Below, in pieces: positions 36,095 to 44,040 of a stretch of DNA of 64,000 nt (the first letter of the stretch is position 1; every line of letters begins with the position of its first letter). Location of the stretch: NCBI GenBank assembly GCA_023383815.1, contig JAHDYG010000011.1, positions 1 through 64,000 of the forward strand, in the 5' to 3' direction. Source of the stretch: Rhodocyclaceae bacterium. GTDB lineage: Bacteria > Pseudomonadota > Gammaproteobacteria > Burkholderiales > Rhodocyclaceae. The notes under the pieces are model-generated. The model ran no database searches. It saw only the letters and a program-made list of their open reading frames with translations, and was not told the DNA's origin. Made by a program: the position numbers and the translations under genes.

Positions 36095-37776
36095 TCGGAG
36101 CTCGACGAAGTCTTTGTGTCGCACGTGGCGGATGGACATGCGGTACAGGCCGATGGGGGTGGGCGCTCGAGATGGGCCGTGTCCAGCGCCTGCAGCACGC
36201 GAGCGTCGTGATGATAGACGTCGGAGCGGAAGCTCACCGCCCCGGCATCGTCGGCGTGTGCGGTCCAGTAGTCGATCAGGATCGGTACGGGACGTTGCAG
36301 CGGCACGTTGCGCGTGCGGCCATCCGAGAGGTAGCGCTCGATGCCATCGTGTGTGCCGGTATCGCTCATCAGCAGTCCGACCAGTTCGAGCGCCCGCTCG
36401 ACCCGTACGCAGCCCGAGCTGAAGTTGCGTGCATCGCGCTCGAACTGACTCTGGCTGGGCGTGTCGTGAAGATAGACGAAGAAGCGGTTCGGAAAACGGA
36501 TCGCGACCTGCCCGAGCGCGTTCTCCGGCCCGGCATCCTGGCGCAGCAGGATCGCACCGGGCTGATCCCAGTCGATGCTGGCCGGATCCAGTTCCAGCCC
36601 GGAACGGTCCAGTACGCGGATGCGGTTACGTTCCAGATAGGCGACATCGCGGCGGATCTCCGGCAACTTGTCCTTGCGCAGGATCGTGGGCGGCACGGTC
36701 CAGGTCGGGTTGAACGTGAAATGCGTGATCCCGGACTTGAGGATCGGAGTCGGACGGGAGCTGCGTCCCACCTGTGTTCGGGCCGACCATACGGCAACGC
36801 CTTCCCGAAGATAAGTGATCCTCGCGGCAGCGATGTCGACGAGGACCATTTCCGCCTCCATGTCGCGGGCGCGCCAGCGTGCCCGTTCGAGATTCACCCG
36901 CAGGCGCGCGAGCGCATCCTCGGGCGAAACGTTCAGCGCAGCGATCGTGGCACGTCCGACCACGGCGTCGGGAACGAGGTGATGTGTGCTCTGGAAGCGA
37001 CGCACGGCTTCGGCAAGTTCGTCGTCGTAGGTTGCTGGATCCGCGCCGTCGCCCGCGGCGGCCGACTCGCCGCGCCCGGCAAGCAAGCGGCGCAGGATGA
37101 GGACCCGTGCATCGGTCGCCCCCGGACGCAGGGCCGGACCCGATGGGAGCGGGATCCAGTCGCGCGCGCCGGGTGAGGTGACCCTGGCGTGGAGCACACC
37201 ATAGGCCGTGCGAAGTGCCTCGTAGCCTTGATCGCGCGGACGTGCGGCGGCGAATGCAGCCGGGATGTCGTTCAGGCCCGCGTCGGCGATCCCGGCGATC
37301 CTGCGCTCGCGCTCAGCGCGGTCGATCTCAGGGTCGGAGCGCCAGATCGGCTCTACCTTCTGGCGATCCAGTCTTCCGAAGTGCAGATGATGCAGCGCGT
37401 CGAGGTAGGCACGGGTTGCTTCGAGTTCGAAGCAGGAGTCCGGATGGAGCAGACCGGAGGATCTCTCGCCGAGTCCGTCACGCAGTTTGTTGAGGCCGTA
37501 CTCTCCGGGGTCCAGCCCGTCCCGGGTCAGATCCTCGATTGCCCGCAGCAGTTCGGCAACCCTTCCAGCTTCAGTCCAGACGGGAAGGAACTGTCTTCGG
37601 ACATAGAAGTGCAGGATGTCGTCTCGTCCGTCCCGTGCCGCCATGGCCTGGATCTGCGTCTGCCACGGCTCTGCGGGGGAGGGCGGAGCCGGATCTGCGC
37701 CCCGGACCGGGGCGGCACAGAGCGTGATCAGCAGAAGCGCGGTGCGGGCACGGGAAAATAACCGTTTTCGCTTCAT
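36091..37776 (-). CDS. L,D-transpeptidase (YcbB/LdtD type)
   Basis: Exported 561-residue enzyme that forms 3-3 crosslinks in peptidoglycan. It has an N-terminal signal segment (RTALLLITLCAAPVRGA), a helical scaffold domain, a peptidoglycan-binding helix bundle (about 250-290; DDELAEAVRRFQSTHHLVPD) and a YkuD catalytic domain with His437 (HDTPSQSQF) and nucleophile Cys456 in SSGCVRVE. An unusual tail after about residue 540 holds three Cys and a poly-Ser stretch. It lies upstream of gspC on the same strand and is divergent from a second L,D-transpeptidase. Confidence 0.93.
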   Translation of the reverse strand: MKRKRLFSRARTALLLITLCAAPVRGADPAPPSPAEPWQTQIQAMAARDGRDDILHFYVRRQFLPVWTEAGRVAELLRAIEDLTRDGLDPGEYGLNKLRDGLGERSSGLLHPDSCFELEATRAYLDALHHLHFGRLDRQKVEPIWRSDPEIDRAERERRIAGIADAGLNDIPAAFAAARPRDQGYEALRTAYGVLHARVTSPGARDWIPLPSGPALRPGATDARVLILRRLLAGRGESAAAGDGADPATYDDELAEAVRRFQSTHHLVPDAVVGRATIAALNVSPEDALARLRVNLERARWRARDMEAEMVLVDIAAARITYLREGVAVWSARTQVGRSSRPTPILKSGITHFTFNPTWTVPPTILRKDKLPEIRRDVAYLERNRIRVLDRSGLELDPASIDWDQPGAILLRQDAGPENALGQVAIRFPNRFFVYLHDTPSQSQFERDARNFSSGCVRVERALELVGLLMSDTGTHDGIERYLSDGRTRNVPLQRPVPILIDYWTAHADDAGAVSFRSDVYHHDARVLQALDTAHLERPPPSACTACPSATCDTKTSSSSE

Positions 37777-37788
37777 GGATTGCGTTGC

Positions 37789-37794
37789 TAAAAT
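37789..37794 (+). promoter_or_regulatory. Possible -10 element in the divergent transpeptidase spacer
   Basis: TAAAAT lies in the AT-rich part of the 164-base spacer between the two transpeptidase genes, with a weak TTTCGC 17 bases upstream. It could serve the rightward gene, leaving a leader of about 140 bases. Confidence 0.25.
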
Positions 37795-37940
37795 AGCGCC
37801 CGGTCGGAAAGGTCTGGAGGGTGGACTCCGGCTGTTTCCTGGCGTTCAACGCCTGTTTGCAGGAAGGGATGCATCCATGAGTCGCCGCCAGTCTGACAAG
37901 GCGTGGCACGCTGGATGCTCGTGAAGGGGAATCATACTGC

Positions 37941-38663
37941 ATGACGAAATCATTGTGCCGGCTGCTGCTGGCTGCGGGGGCGTGTGTTGTATTTTCACCA
38001 CCGTCGTTCGCAGATCGATCCTCCACCTCCCAGCTTGCCGGCGCGCTTGCCATGCATGCGCCGAAGCTCGACCGCAAGGTGCTCGAGAAGGCTGTCGGCG
38101 CGATGAAGTGCGCGATCCGCGGCGGAATGGAGCCGGCCGAGCGGCTTGCCGTCATTGATTATTCGCTGCCTTCTTCCACTCCGAGGCTGTGGATCTTCGA
38201 TCTGCGCCGCAAGAAGCTGGTGCTCGAGGATCTGGTCGCCCACGGCCAGAATTCCGGCGACAACTACGCGCAAGCCTTTTCGAATGCCGTCGGCAGCCAT
38301 CAGTCGAGCATCGGATTGTTCCGCACGCAAGAAAGCTACATCGGCCGCCACGGCTATTCGCTGCGCATGGATGGACTCGAGCCGGGAATCAATGACCGGG
38401 CGCGTGAGCGCGCGATCGTCGTTCATGCGGCCGACTACGTCGATCCCGCGTGGATCGAGCGGCAGGGGCGGATCGGTCGCAGCCAGGGATGTCCGGCCGT
38501 GCGCAGGGGGGTCGTGCGCAAGGTGGTCGATACGCTGAAGGGCGGGCAGTTCATGTTCGCCTACTACCCTGATCCGCAGTGGCTGGCCAGTTCTCCCTAT
38601 CTGAACTGCGAGCCGGGGCGGGTCGCGAGCATTCTCGCGCCCTTGCGAAATCGCGAAGGTTGA
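37941..38663 (+). CDS. Murein L,D-transpeptidase catalytic domain protein
   Basis: A 240-residue exported protein with a signal peptide (residues 1 to about 24, ending SFA). The domain is of the YkuD-like type found as a stand-alone periplasmic catalytic unit: PRLWIFDLRRKKLVLEDLVAHG, GLFRTQESYIGRHGYSLRMDGLEPGIN, His162 in VVHAADYV and Cys184 in GRSQGCPAV. Its layout is distinct from the YcbB-type neighbour, so the two probably act on different crosslinks or acceptors. Regulation is likely through the shared divergent spacer. Confidence 0.9.
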   Translation: MTKSLCRLLLAAGACVVFSPPSFADRSSTSQLAGALAMHAPKLDRKVLEKAVGAMKCAIRGGMEPAERLAVIDYSLPSSTPRLWIFDLRRKKLVLEDLVAHGQNSGDNYAQAFSNAVGSHQSSIGLFRTQESYIGRHGYSLRMDGLEPGINDRARERAIVVHAADYVDPAWIERQGRIGRSQGCPAVRRGVVRKVVDTLKGGQFMFAYYPDPQWLASSPYLNCEPGRVASILAPLRNREG

Positions 38664-38702
38664 ACGCGGCACGCGGCACAAGGGTCGCGTTCGCCGCGTA
38701 TC

Positions 38703-38786
38703 TCAGGCAACGGCGGTATAGGCCGCCAGCAGCGCGATCCCGACCAGGACCGTGGTGTGCATGAAGACGTGCATTGTCTTCTCCAT
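38703..38786 (-). CDS. Possible 27-residue single-helix membrane peptide
   Basis: A short frame starting METKM-like (ATG at 38786) and ending in a single hydrophobic helix (VLVGIALLAAYTAVA). It lies 95 bases downstream of the nir-cluster cytochrome on the same strand; in-frame ATG at 38860 would give 52 residues. No convincing ribosome site is seen. Small hydrophobic peptides do occur in respiratory operons, but this may be non-coding. Confidence 0.25.
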   Translation of the reverse strand: MEKTMHVFMHTTVLVGIALLAAYTAVA

Positions 38787-38880
38787 GGTGCGTTGATCCG
38801 CGGGGCTGACGGAGCAGCAGGGCGCGCCCGTCACGGAGCGCACGACAATGCGCTCCATGACCCCGGAAGGACCCGATTGC

Positions 38881-39768
38881 TTACTGCTTGGCTGCCGTGA
38901 CGTCGGCCTTGGCGTCGATCCCGAGCTTGTAGCCGAGCGAAACATAGTGATAGCGGCCCGCGGTGTGGTTGTCGTGGATCGCAAAGCCGAAGCCGTAGGT
39001 CTTGCCGGCCTCCAGCTTCACGTCACCCTCGCCTCCGGCGAACTTGCGGGCGAAGGTCACGGTCCAGGTGTCGCCGTCGAGCTTGCCTTCCGCGCTCGTC
39101 AGGGCCGAGCCACCTTCCGGAACCCGGCTGTCCGCGACGTGTCCGTCGAAGCCCTTGTTCTCGCCGCTGCGCCACTGCACGAGGTCGTAGAAGACCCCTC
39201 CGGACAGATTGCCGTCCTTGATGTACTTCTTCTTGTCGTCCTTGCCTTCGGGCATGGTGCGCGAATCCGCGTGGCAGCTTGCCCAGCAGCCGCTGCGCTC
39301 GGCCATGTCGACCTTGCCGGCGTCGAGCATGAAGGCCACCTTGACCGGGTTCTTGTCGTCCATCTTGTCGCCGGCCCAGGCCGCGGGCTGCTTCCAGGAG
39401 AAGCGCAGATACAGCGTTTCACCGTCGTGTGCAGCCTGCACCTTGACAGGAACCGAACCATCCTTGCCCGCGACCGGCTTCGGTTCGAGCTTTTCGCCGG
39501 TCACGATCTTGCGGCCCATCTCGGCCGTTTCGTCGGCATGGCAGTCCGAACAGGCGTCGCCCTTCTTGAAGGCGCGCCCGCCCCCGTGGCGGGCCTTGTC
39601 GATGCGCAGATCACCGAGGATCCATTCCATCGGTGAGACGCCGGGATAGAGCAGCGTGATCTCCTTGGCCTCGACCTTGCCCCAGTCGGCCGGTGGCGCG
39701 GCCAGGGCGCTGCCGTGTGCCATTGCGAACATCAGGCCGATCGTGCCGGCAATCATCGTCTTCTTCAT
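38881..39768 (-). CDS. Periplasmic c-type cytochrome with ethylbenzene-dehydrogenase-like haem domain
   Basis: A 295-residue exported protein with a signal peptide ending ALA-A near residue 23. A classical haem c motif is at C73SDCH77. A second, atypical motif, C161WASCH166, has three residues between the cysteines. The rest (LYLRFSWKQPA, KVAFMLDAGKVDMAERSGCW, FDGHVADSRVPEGG, FGFAIHDNHTAGRYHYVSLG) matches the ethylbenzene-dehydrogenase-related haem-binding family (DMSO reductase gamma-subunit-like). It lies 48 bases downstream of nirT, so it probably carries electrons from NirT to NirS. It takes the place held by the dihaem NirB in nirSTB of Pseudomonas stutzeri. Confidence 0.85.
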   Translation of the reverse strand: MKKTMIAGTIGLMFAMAHGSALAAPPADWGKVEAKEITLLYPGVSPMEWILGDLRIDKARHGGGRAFKKGDACSDCHADETAEMGRKIVTGEKLEPKPVAGKDGSVPVKVQAAHDGETLYLRFSWKQPAAWAGDKMDDKNPVKVAFMLDAGKVDMAERSGCWASCHADSRTMPEGKDDKKKYIKDGNLSGGVFYDLVQWRSGENKGFDGHVADSRVPEGGSALTSAEGKLDGDTWTVTFARKFAGGEGDVKLEAGKTYGFGFAIHDNHTAGRYHYVSLGYKLGIDAKADVTAAKQ

Positions 39769-39816
39769 GGTCGTTTCCCCTGTACGGTGGTGGTTCCGGG
39801 TGTGGTGATTCGAACG

Positions 39817-40419
39817 TCAGTTCAGGTAGTCGTCGTCGGTCATGTCTTCGGGCAGATGGTGCGCGATGCCCTGATGGCACGCGATGCAGGGTGTGCCCTC
39901 TTCAACGGCCAGTTCATGCTGGCGGCTGGCGCGGGTCGCCTGCTTTTCCTTGTCCATGCTCTGGAAGGAGTGGCAGTTGCGGCATTCGAGCGAATTGTTG
40001 GCCACCATGCGCTTCCATTCCCTGCGGGCGAGCGTGAGACGCTTGGACTCGAACTTCTCGGGCGTGTTGATCGAGCCGGTGATCTTGCCCCAGACCTCGC
40101 GGGATGCCTGGATCTTGCGCAGCATCTTCGGTCCCCATTCCTTCGGCACATGGCAGTCGGAACACACCGCACGCACGCCAGTGCGGTTGTTGTAGTGAAT
40201 GGTTTCCTTGTATTCCTTGTACACGTTGTCATACATCTCGTGACAGGAAATGCAGAACTTCTCGGTATTGGTCCACTCCATCGCGGTGTTGAATCCACCC
40301 CAGAAGATGATGCCGATCGCGAAGCCGACGATCAGCAGTCCGCCCAGCGAGTAGCGGGCGCTCGGGCGCATGAGGCGGGCGAAAATACCGTTGTCTGGTT
40401 TGGAGGGTTCGTTGCTCAT
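39817..40419 (-). CDS. nirT: NapC/NirT family tetrahaem cytochrome c
   Basis: A 200-residue membrane-anchored quinol dehydrogenase that passes electrons from the quinol pool to periplasmic reductases. One N-terminal helix (about 24-41) anchors a periplasmic domain with four haem motifs: CISCH (56-60), CSDCH (86-90), CRNCH (146-150) and CIACH (178-182). Its location after nirS favours NirT over NapC. The spacer from nirS holds two hairpins and an FNR-like box, so it may have its own promoter. Confidence 0.93.
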   Translation of the reverse strand: MSNEPSKPDNGIFARLMRPSARYSLGGLLIVGFAIGIIFWGGFNTAMEWTNTEKFCISCHEMYDNVYKEYKETIHYNNRTGVRAVCSDCHVPKEWGPKMLRKIQASREVWGKITGSINTPEKFESKRLTLARREWKRMVANNSLECRNCHSFQSMDKEKQATRASRQHELAVEEGTPCIACHQGIAHHLPEDMTDDDYLN

Positions 40420-40518
40420 TTTTTCGTCATCGGATGTGGGTTCTGGGAGTTCCGGATCGCGCGAGGCGTTGCAGGGAACCGCTGGAACGCACTATGCGCG
40501 GATGGGCCGCTTGAATCC

Positions 40519-40532
40519 TTGCTCAGAATCAA
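40519..40532 (-). promoter_or_regulatory. FNR/DNR-type box ahead of nirT
   Basis: TTGCT-CAGA-ATCAA matches the consensus TTGAT-N4-ATCAA at nine of ten positions. Its distance to the nirT start (100-113 bases) nearly equals that of the perfect box to nirS (104-117), which supports function. Confidence 0.6.
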
Positions 40533-40535
40533 AAT

Positions 40536-40581
40536 CCACGAATCGAACAGGGTTTTGTTCATGACCATGACCGATTCGTGG
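40536..40581. repeat. Long-loop inverted repeat in the nirS-nirT spacer
   Basis: CCACGAATCG and CGATTCGTGG, a perfect 10-bp repeat, enclose 26 bases that themselves contain GAACA/TGTTC. On the plus strand it is followed by TTTTT. It may be a second terminator or an mRNA processing/stability element. Confidence 0.5.
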
Positions 40582-40596
40582 TTTTTCCTTCCCTGA

Positions 40597-40633
40597 ATGA
40601 ACAGTGGGGTGCACCGGGCACCCCACTGTTCAT
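40597..40633 (-). terminator. Strong hairpin downstream of nirS
   Basis: A perfect 16-bp stem (ATGAACAGTGGGGTGC and its complement) closes a 5-base loop, beginning 15 bases after the nirS stop. It lacks a T tract on the nirS strand but is exceptionally stable; it probably terminates or stabilises nirS mRNA. Confidence 0.75.
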
Positions 40634-40647
40634 GACCGCTCAGCGCA

Positions 40648-42300
40648 TCAGGTCACGTGATTGCTGCGGTTGAAGACGTTGAACTTGCCGGTCGGGGCGT
40701 AGAGCCCCTTGACACGCGCCTTCTCCTGCAGGGTCTTCGCGTCGAACACGATGATCTCGCCGTTCGGCTTCGTGCTGTCCGCGCGGTTCCACACCGAGGC
40801 CCACACTTCCGTGCCATCGTTGTTGAACTCGAAATGCACCGCCACGTAGCCCTTGGTCTCGGTCAGGCGGATCGTCTTGACGATCTCACGCGTCTTCTTG
40901 TCGATGACCTTGATCGACTGCTGGACTTCCGGCTCGGGATGCAGCGTCTGGTCGATCCACACGTAGTCGCTCTTCGGATGCGTACGGATGAACAGGCCCG
41001 GGCCTTCGGTTTCGACCTCGTAGCAGATCTTCCACGCTGCGTCCTTGTTCTTCGCGGGATCGTTGCCCCAGGCCGTCATCTTGCCGACGCCAAGGTGCGG
41101 GGTGCCGCCGACCGGACCGCACTTCGGATCGATCCAGTTGGCGCCCGGACCCGGGTGCGGACGCAGGTCGGTGTCGATCATGGCCTCGAGCTTGCGCTCC
41201 TCGGCGTCGATCACGACCATCTTGTTGGACGCATTGGCTGCGATCTGGAAGTAGCGGCCGGTCGGATCAAAGAAGCCGTCATGCAGGAACTTGGCATTGT
41301 CGATCATGTCGACGCGCAGGTTGTTGATGTCGGAGTAATCCACCTGCCAGGTCTGGCCCAGTTCCTTGATGTTCACCAGCCAGGTCGGGGCATGCGGCGT
41401 ATCGTAGATCGCTGCGACGCGTGCTTCGTTCACATACTCGCCATCGACGTTCACCCCGCGGGCCGAGACGACCTTCAGCGGCTCCATCGTCTGGGCGTCG
41501 AGGATCACGAAGTGCGGCGGCCAGTATCCGCCACCGATCACATACTTGCCGTCGCCGGACACGGCCACGTCACGTGCGTCGTAGGCGATCTGGGTTTCGG
41601 CGACCAGCATCTTGTCGGGCGACTGCCACAGGTCGATCTTGGTCATCTTGCCGTCGCGGCCCATCGTGTACCAGAAGCGGCCGATTTCCTCGGGCTTCGG
41701 ATGCTTGGCGACCTTGTTGTGCTCGACGGCCTTCATCACGTGCACCGCGTAACCGGTCGGAATGCGTGCGACCAGTTCCTTCTTGTCGCCGTCGATGACT
41801 GCGACGGAGCCGTTGTCACGCTCGATGGCGAGGAAGAAGTTCTTCCAGTTGCGCCCGTGGACCGGCTTGGTCGGGTAGTCCTTGAGTTCGACGTGGCGCT
41901 TGACGCGCTCCTTCATCTGCTTCAGCGACATTTCCGGCGGAATCGGCGGCGTCATCTGGATGTAGGTCGCCAGGAGCTTGATGTCGTCGGGCGAATAGAT
42001 CTTGTCGAAGTTGTTCATCCCGCCTTCGGTGCCCAGCGCGATGATCCGCTCCAGACGCTGCTGCCCGAGCTTGAGCATGTTTTCCGGCTCGAGGTTCTTG
42101 CCGGTGGCGCCCTTGCGCAGCACACCGTGACAGCCGGCGCACTGCTGGAAGTACAGCAGGGTTGCGCGATCGAACTGTTCCTTCGAAAGCGTGGGCTGTT
42201 CCTGTGCGGCAACAGTCCCGGTGAATCCGGTGAGCCCGCCGACCATCATGGCTGCGAGCACTGCGGTGTAGCTCTTGCGGAGCTTCAGTTGCACTGACAT
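40648..42300 (-). CDS. nirS: Cytochrome cd1 nitrite reductase
   Basis: Reduces nitrite to nitric oxide in the periplasm during denitrification. The 550-residue product starts at MSVQLKLRKSY (ATG 42300), with a signal peptide ending near TVAA-QEQ. It has an N-terminal cytochrome c domain with CAGCH, and an eight-bladed d1-haem propeller (for example AIERDNGSVAVIDGDKKELVARI cut by blades, and VHFEFNNDGTEVWAS). The frame extends 22 codons upstream without signal-like sequence, so the internal ATG is chosen. The haem d1 biosynthesis genes are not in this window. A perfect FNR-type box lies about 110 bases upstream. Confidence 0.97.
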   Translation of the reverse strand: MSVQLKLRKSYTAVLAAMMVGGLTGFTGTVAAQEQPTLSKEQFDRATLLYFQQCAGCHGVLRKGATGKNLEPENMLKLGQQRLERIIALGTEGGMNNFDKIYSPDDIKLLATYIQMTPPIPPEMSLKQMKERVKRHVELKDYPTKPVHGRNWKNFFLAIERDNGSVAVIDGDKKELVARIPTGYAVHVMKAVEHNKVAKHPKPEEIGRFWYTMGRDGKMTKIDLWQSPDKMLVAETQIAYDARDVAVSGDGKYVIGGGYWPPHFVILDAQTMEPLKVVSARGVNVDGEYVNEARVAAIYDTPHAPTWLVNIKELGQTWQVDYSDINNLRVDMIDNAKFLHDGFFDPTGRYFQIAANASNKMVVIDAEERKLEAMIDTDLRPHPGPGANWIDPKCGPVGGTPHLGVGKMTAWGNDPAKNKDAAWKICYEVETEGPGLFIRTHPKSDYVWIDQTLHPEPEVQQSIKVIDKKTREIVKTIRLTETKGYVAVHFEFNNDGTEVWASVWNRADSTKPNGEIIVFDAKTLQEKARVKGLYAPTGKFNVFNRSNHVT

Positions 42301-42403
42301 AGTCAAATCTCCCTTCAGAAATCGCCAAGAGTGGCTTGCTTGAGGCAGTCCGTACTTTGTACCCATGCCCGCAACGTGTCTTTAACAGTCGTCAATTTCA
42401 GTT

Positions 42404-42417
42404 TTGATCTGAATCAA
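42404..42417 (-). promoter_or_regulatory. Perfect FNR/DNR-type box upstream of nirS
   Basis: TTGAT-CTGA-ATCAA, within a longer 18-bp palindrome (TTTTGATCTGAATCAAAA). This is the binding site of FNR/Anr/Dnr-type anaerobic activators, placing nirS under oxygen and probably NO control. The box is symmetrical, so it could also act on the plus-strand side. Confidence 0.88.
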
Positions 42418-42658
42418 AAGGAATTTTGGAGTGTGATGGCCTTGCTCCGGAGGTCGGGCTGGCCTAATCTGAGATCGTCGGGCGCGGAGTCGCCCTTACC
42501 GGGGAGGAGCGTGAATGGTCGATGAAATGCTGTTCCACCGGCTGGCCACCTGCCTCACGCACGGCCGCTGAGGGCCTGTCCGCATCGCCGGATCCAAGAT
42601 CGGGGCTGGGGTTGCGCCGGCCGGAAAGAGCAGGAACGTGTTGTCGAGCAGGAAATGC

Positions 42659-42686
42659 GAAAGGCGGTCCAGTCGGGCCGCCTTTC
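42659..42686 (-). terminator. Hairpin after the lytic transglycosylase gene
   Basis: GAAAGGCGG / CCGCCTTTC, a perfect 9-bp stem with a 10-base loop, 22 bases after the gene's stop on the minus strand. Likely an intrinsic terminator with a weak T tract. Confidence 0.6.
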
Positions 42687-42707
42687 ACATTTGGGGAGCG
42701 GACTCGT

Positions 42708-43916
42708 TCAGCGGGTTGCGCGCAGGACTTCCAGAAGCCGTTTTCCCGCTCGCCCGTCGGCCGCTAGGCCGAGTTCTGGCTGCAGCGCCTGGATCACGCG
42801 CCGCGTGTTCGCCCCGATGAGGCCATCGACCTCGCCGATGTCGTGTCCGCGTTCGCGCAGCAAGGCCTGCACCTCGCGCCGCTCGGCCCGGGAGAGTCCG
42901 GGATCGTCGGTTGGCCAGGCGGTCGAGAAGGGCGCTGCGCCGCGCAGCCGGTCCGACAGGTGGGCGATCGCCAGGGCGTAGCTTTCGGCTGCGTTGTACG
43001 AGTAGAGTGCATCGAAGTTGCGCAGGACGAGAAAGGCCGGGCCCCCGGGTCCCGCGGGAAGAATCAGGCCGGCCTGCGTGTCCGAGTCGGGCAGCGGTGC
43101 CGCCGTGGCGCTTCGCACGCCGCGTGCGATCCAGTTCGAGAGCGCCTGTTTGTTCCGCCGCCCCGCCCCGACCGCATCGAAACCATCCGGCAGGCGAACC
43201 TCGAACCCCCAGCCCTGACCGGTCCGCCAGCCCGACCGGCGCAGATAGTTCGCGGTCGACGCAAGGGCGTCCGGGACGCTGCCCAGCAGATCGCGACGGC
43301 CATCGCCGTCGAAATCGACCGCGATGCGCTCGAAGGTGGAGGGCATGAACTGGGTGTGTCCGAAGGCTCCGGCCCACGACCCGACCAGCGCCTCGGGTTC
43401 GATGTGTCCCTGCTCCAGGATCTGCAGGGTCGTCAGGAACTCGTTGCGGAAGAACTCCTGGCGCCTTCCGAAGCACGACAGGGTCGCGAGCGACCGGACG
43501 ACGGAACGCCGGCCGAAGGTCCGCCCGTAGTTGCTCTCGATCCCCCAGATCGCGACCACTGTTTCGGCCGGGACACCATACTCGGCTTCGATGCGCTGCA
43601 GCGTCGCTTGCCACTCCTGCAGCATCGCCCGGCCGTCCGTGATCCGTTCGTCGTCGACGAGCCCTGCCAGGTAGTCCCAGACCGGTGTCACGAACTCGGG
43701 TTGGCGGTCGAGCAGGGTGAGCACCTCGGCGTCCGCGGCCAGGCCAGCCGTCAGGCGTTCGAAGGTGGTGGCCGGGATCTTGCGTGAAACGGCCTGCGCA
43801 CGAAGACTCGACAGGCAGTTCGTGAACGCCGCGTCGTCCTGCGCGCGGGCCGGCGAGGGTACGAGCGACACGAGGAACAAGGGGATGAACCAGCTCAGGA
43901 GGGCGATGCGGGACAT
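42708..43916 (-). CDS. Lytic murein transglycosylase, MltB family
   Basis: A 402-residue periplasmic enzyme that cleaves glycan strands to 1,6-anhydromuropeptides. It has a signal peptide (MSRIALLSWFIPLFLVSLVP, cleavage near ARA), an SLT_2 domain with the catalytic Glu in AIWGIESNYGRTFG, the SWAGAFGHTQFMPSTF motif, and FDGDGRRDL. A C-terminal peptidoglycan-binding domain (about 335-400; EVQALLRERGHDIGEVDGLIG) follows. There is no lipobox, so it resembles the soluble Slt35/MltB-like form. The ATG at 43916 is chosen from the signal peptide. It is divergent from the ABC importer. Confidence 0.93.
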   Translation of the reverse strand: MSRIALLSWFIPLFLVSLVPSPARAQDDAAFTNCLSSLRAQAVSRKIPATTFERLTAGLAADAEVLTLLDRQPEFVTPVWDYLAGLVDDERITDGRAMLQEWQATLQRIEAEYGVPAETVVAIWGIESNYGRTFGRRSVVRSLATLSCFGRRQEFFRNEFLTTLQILEQGHIEPEALVGSWAGAFGHTQFMPSTFERIAVDFDGDGRRDLLGSVPDALASTANYLRRSGWRTGQGWGFEVRLPDGFDAVGAGRRNKQALSNWIARGVRSATAAPLPDSDTQAGLILPAGPGGPAFLVLRNFDALYSYNAAESYALAIAHLSDRLRGAAPFSTAWPTDDPGLSRAERREVQALLRERGHDIGEVDGLIGANTRRVIQALQPELGLAADGRAGKRLLEVLRATR

Positions 43917-44040
43917 GGCGTGTGAGGGATCGATCGGGGAACCCAATGGTACGCGAAATGTCCGTTTGCCCTGAATCACGCGGGTCCGGACCGGCACGGA
44001 TCTGCGGTAAAGTGAGCGACTTCCAACCCACGCGAAGAGC

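Larger units (their letters stand above)
42301..42707. other. 407-base intergenic region between nirS and the lytic transglycosylase
   Basis: The half next to nirS is AT-rich and holds the FNR-type box. The other half is GC-rich and holds a hairpin near the transglycosylase end. In between, at 42515-42571 on the plus strand, an 18-codon frame (MVDEMLFHRLATCLTHGR) follows a strong GGGGAGGAG ribosome site; it may be chance, a leader peptide or the remnant of a gene. I see nothing else. Confidence 0.6.
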
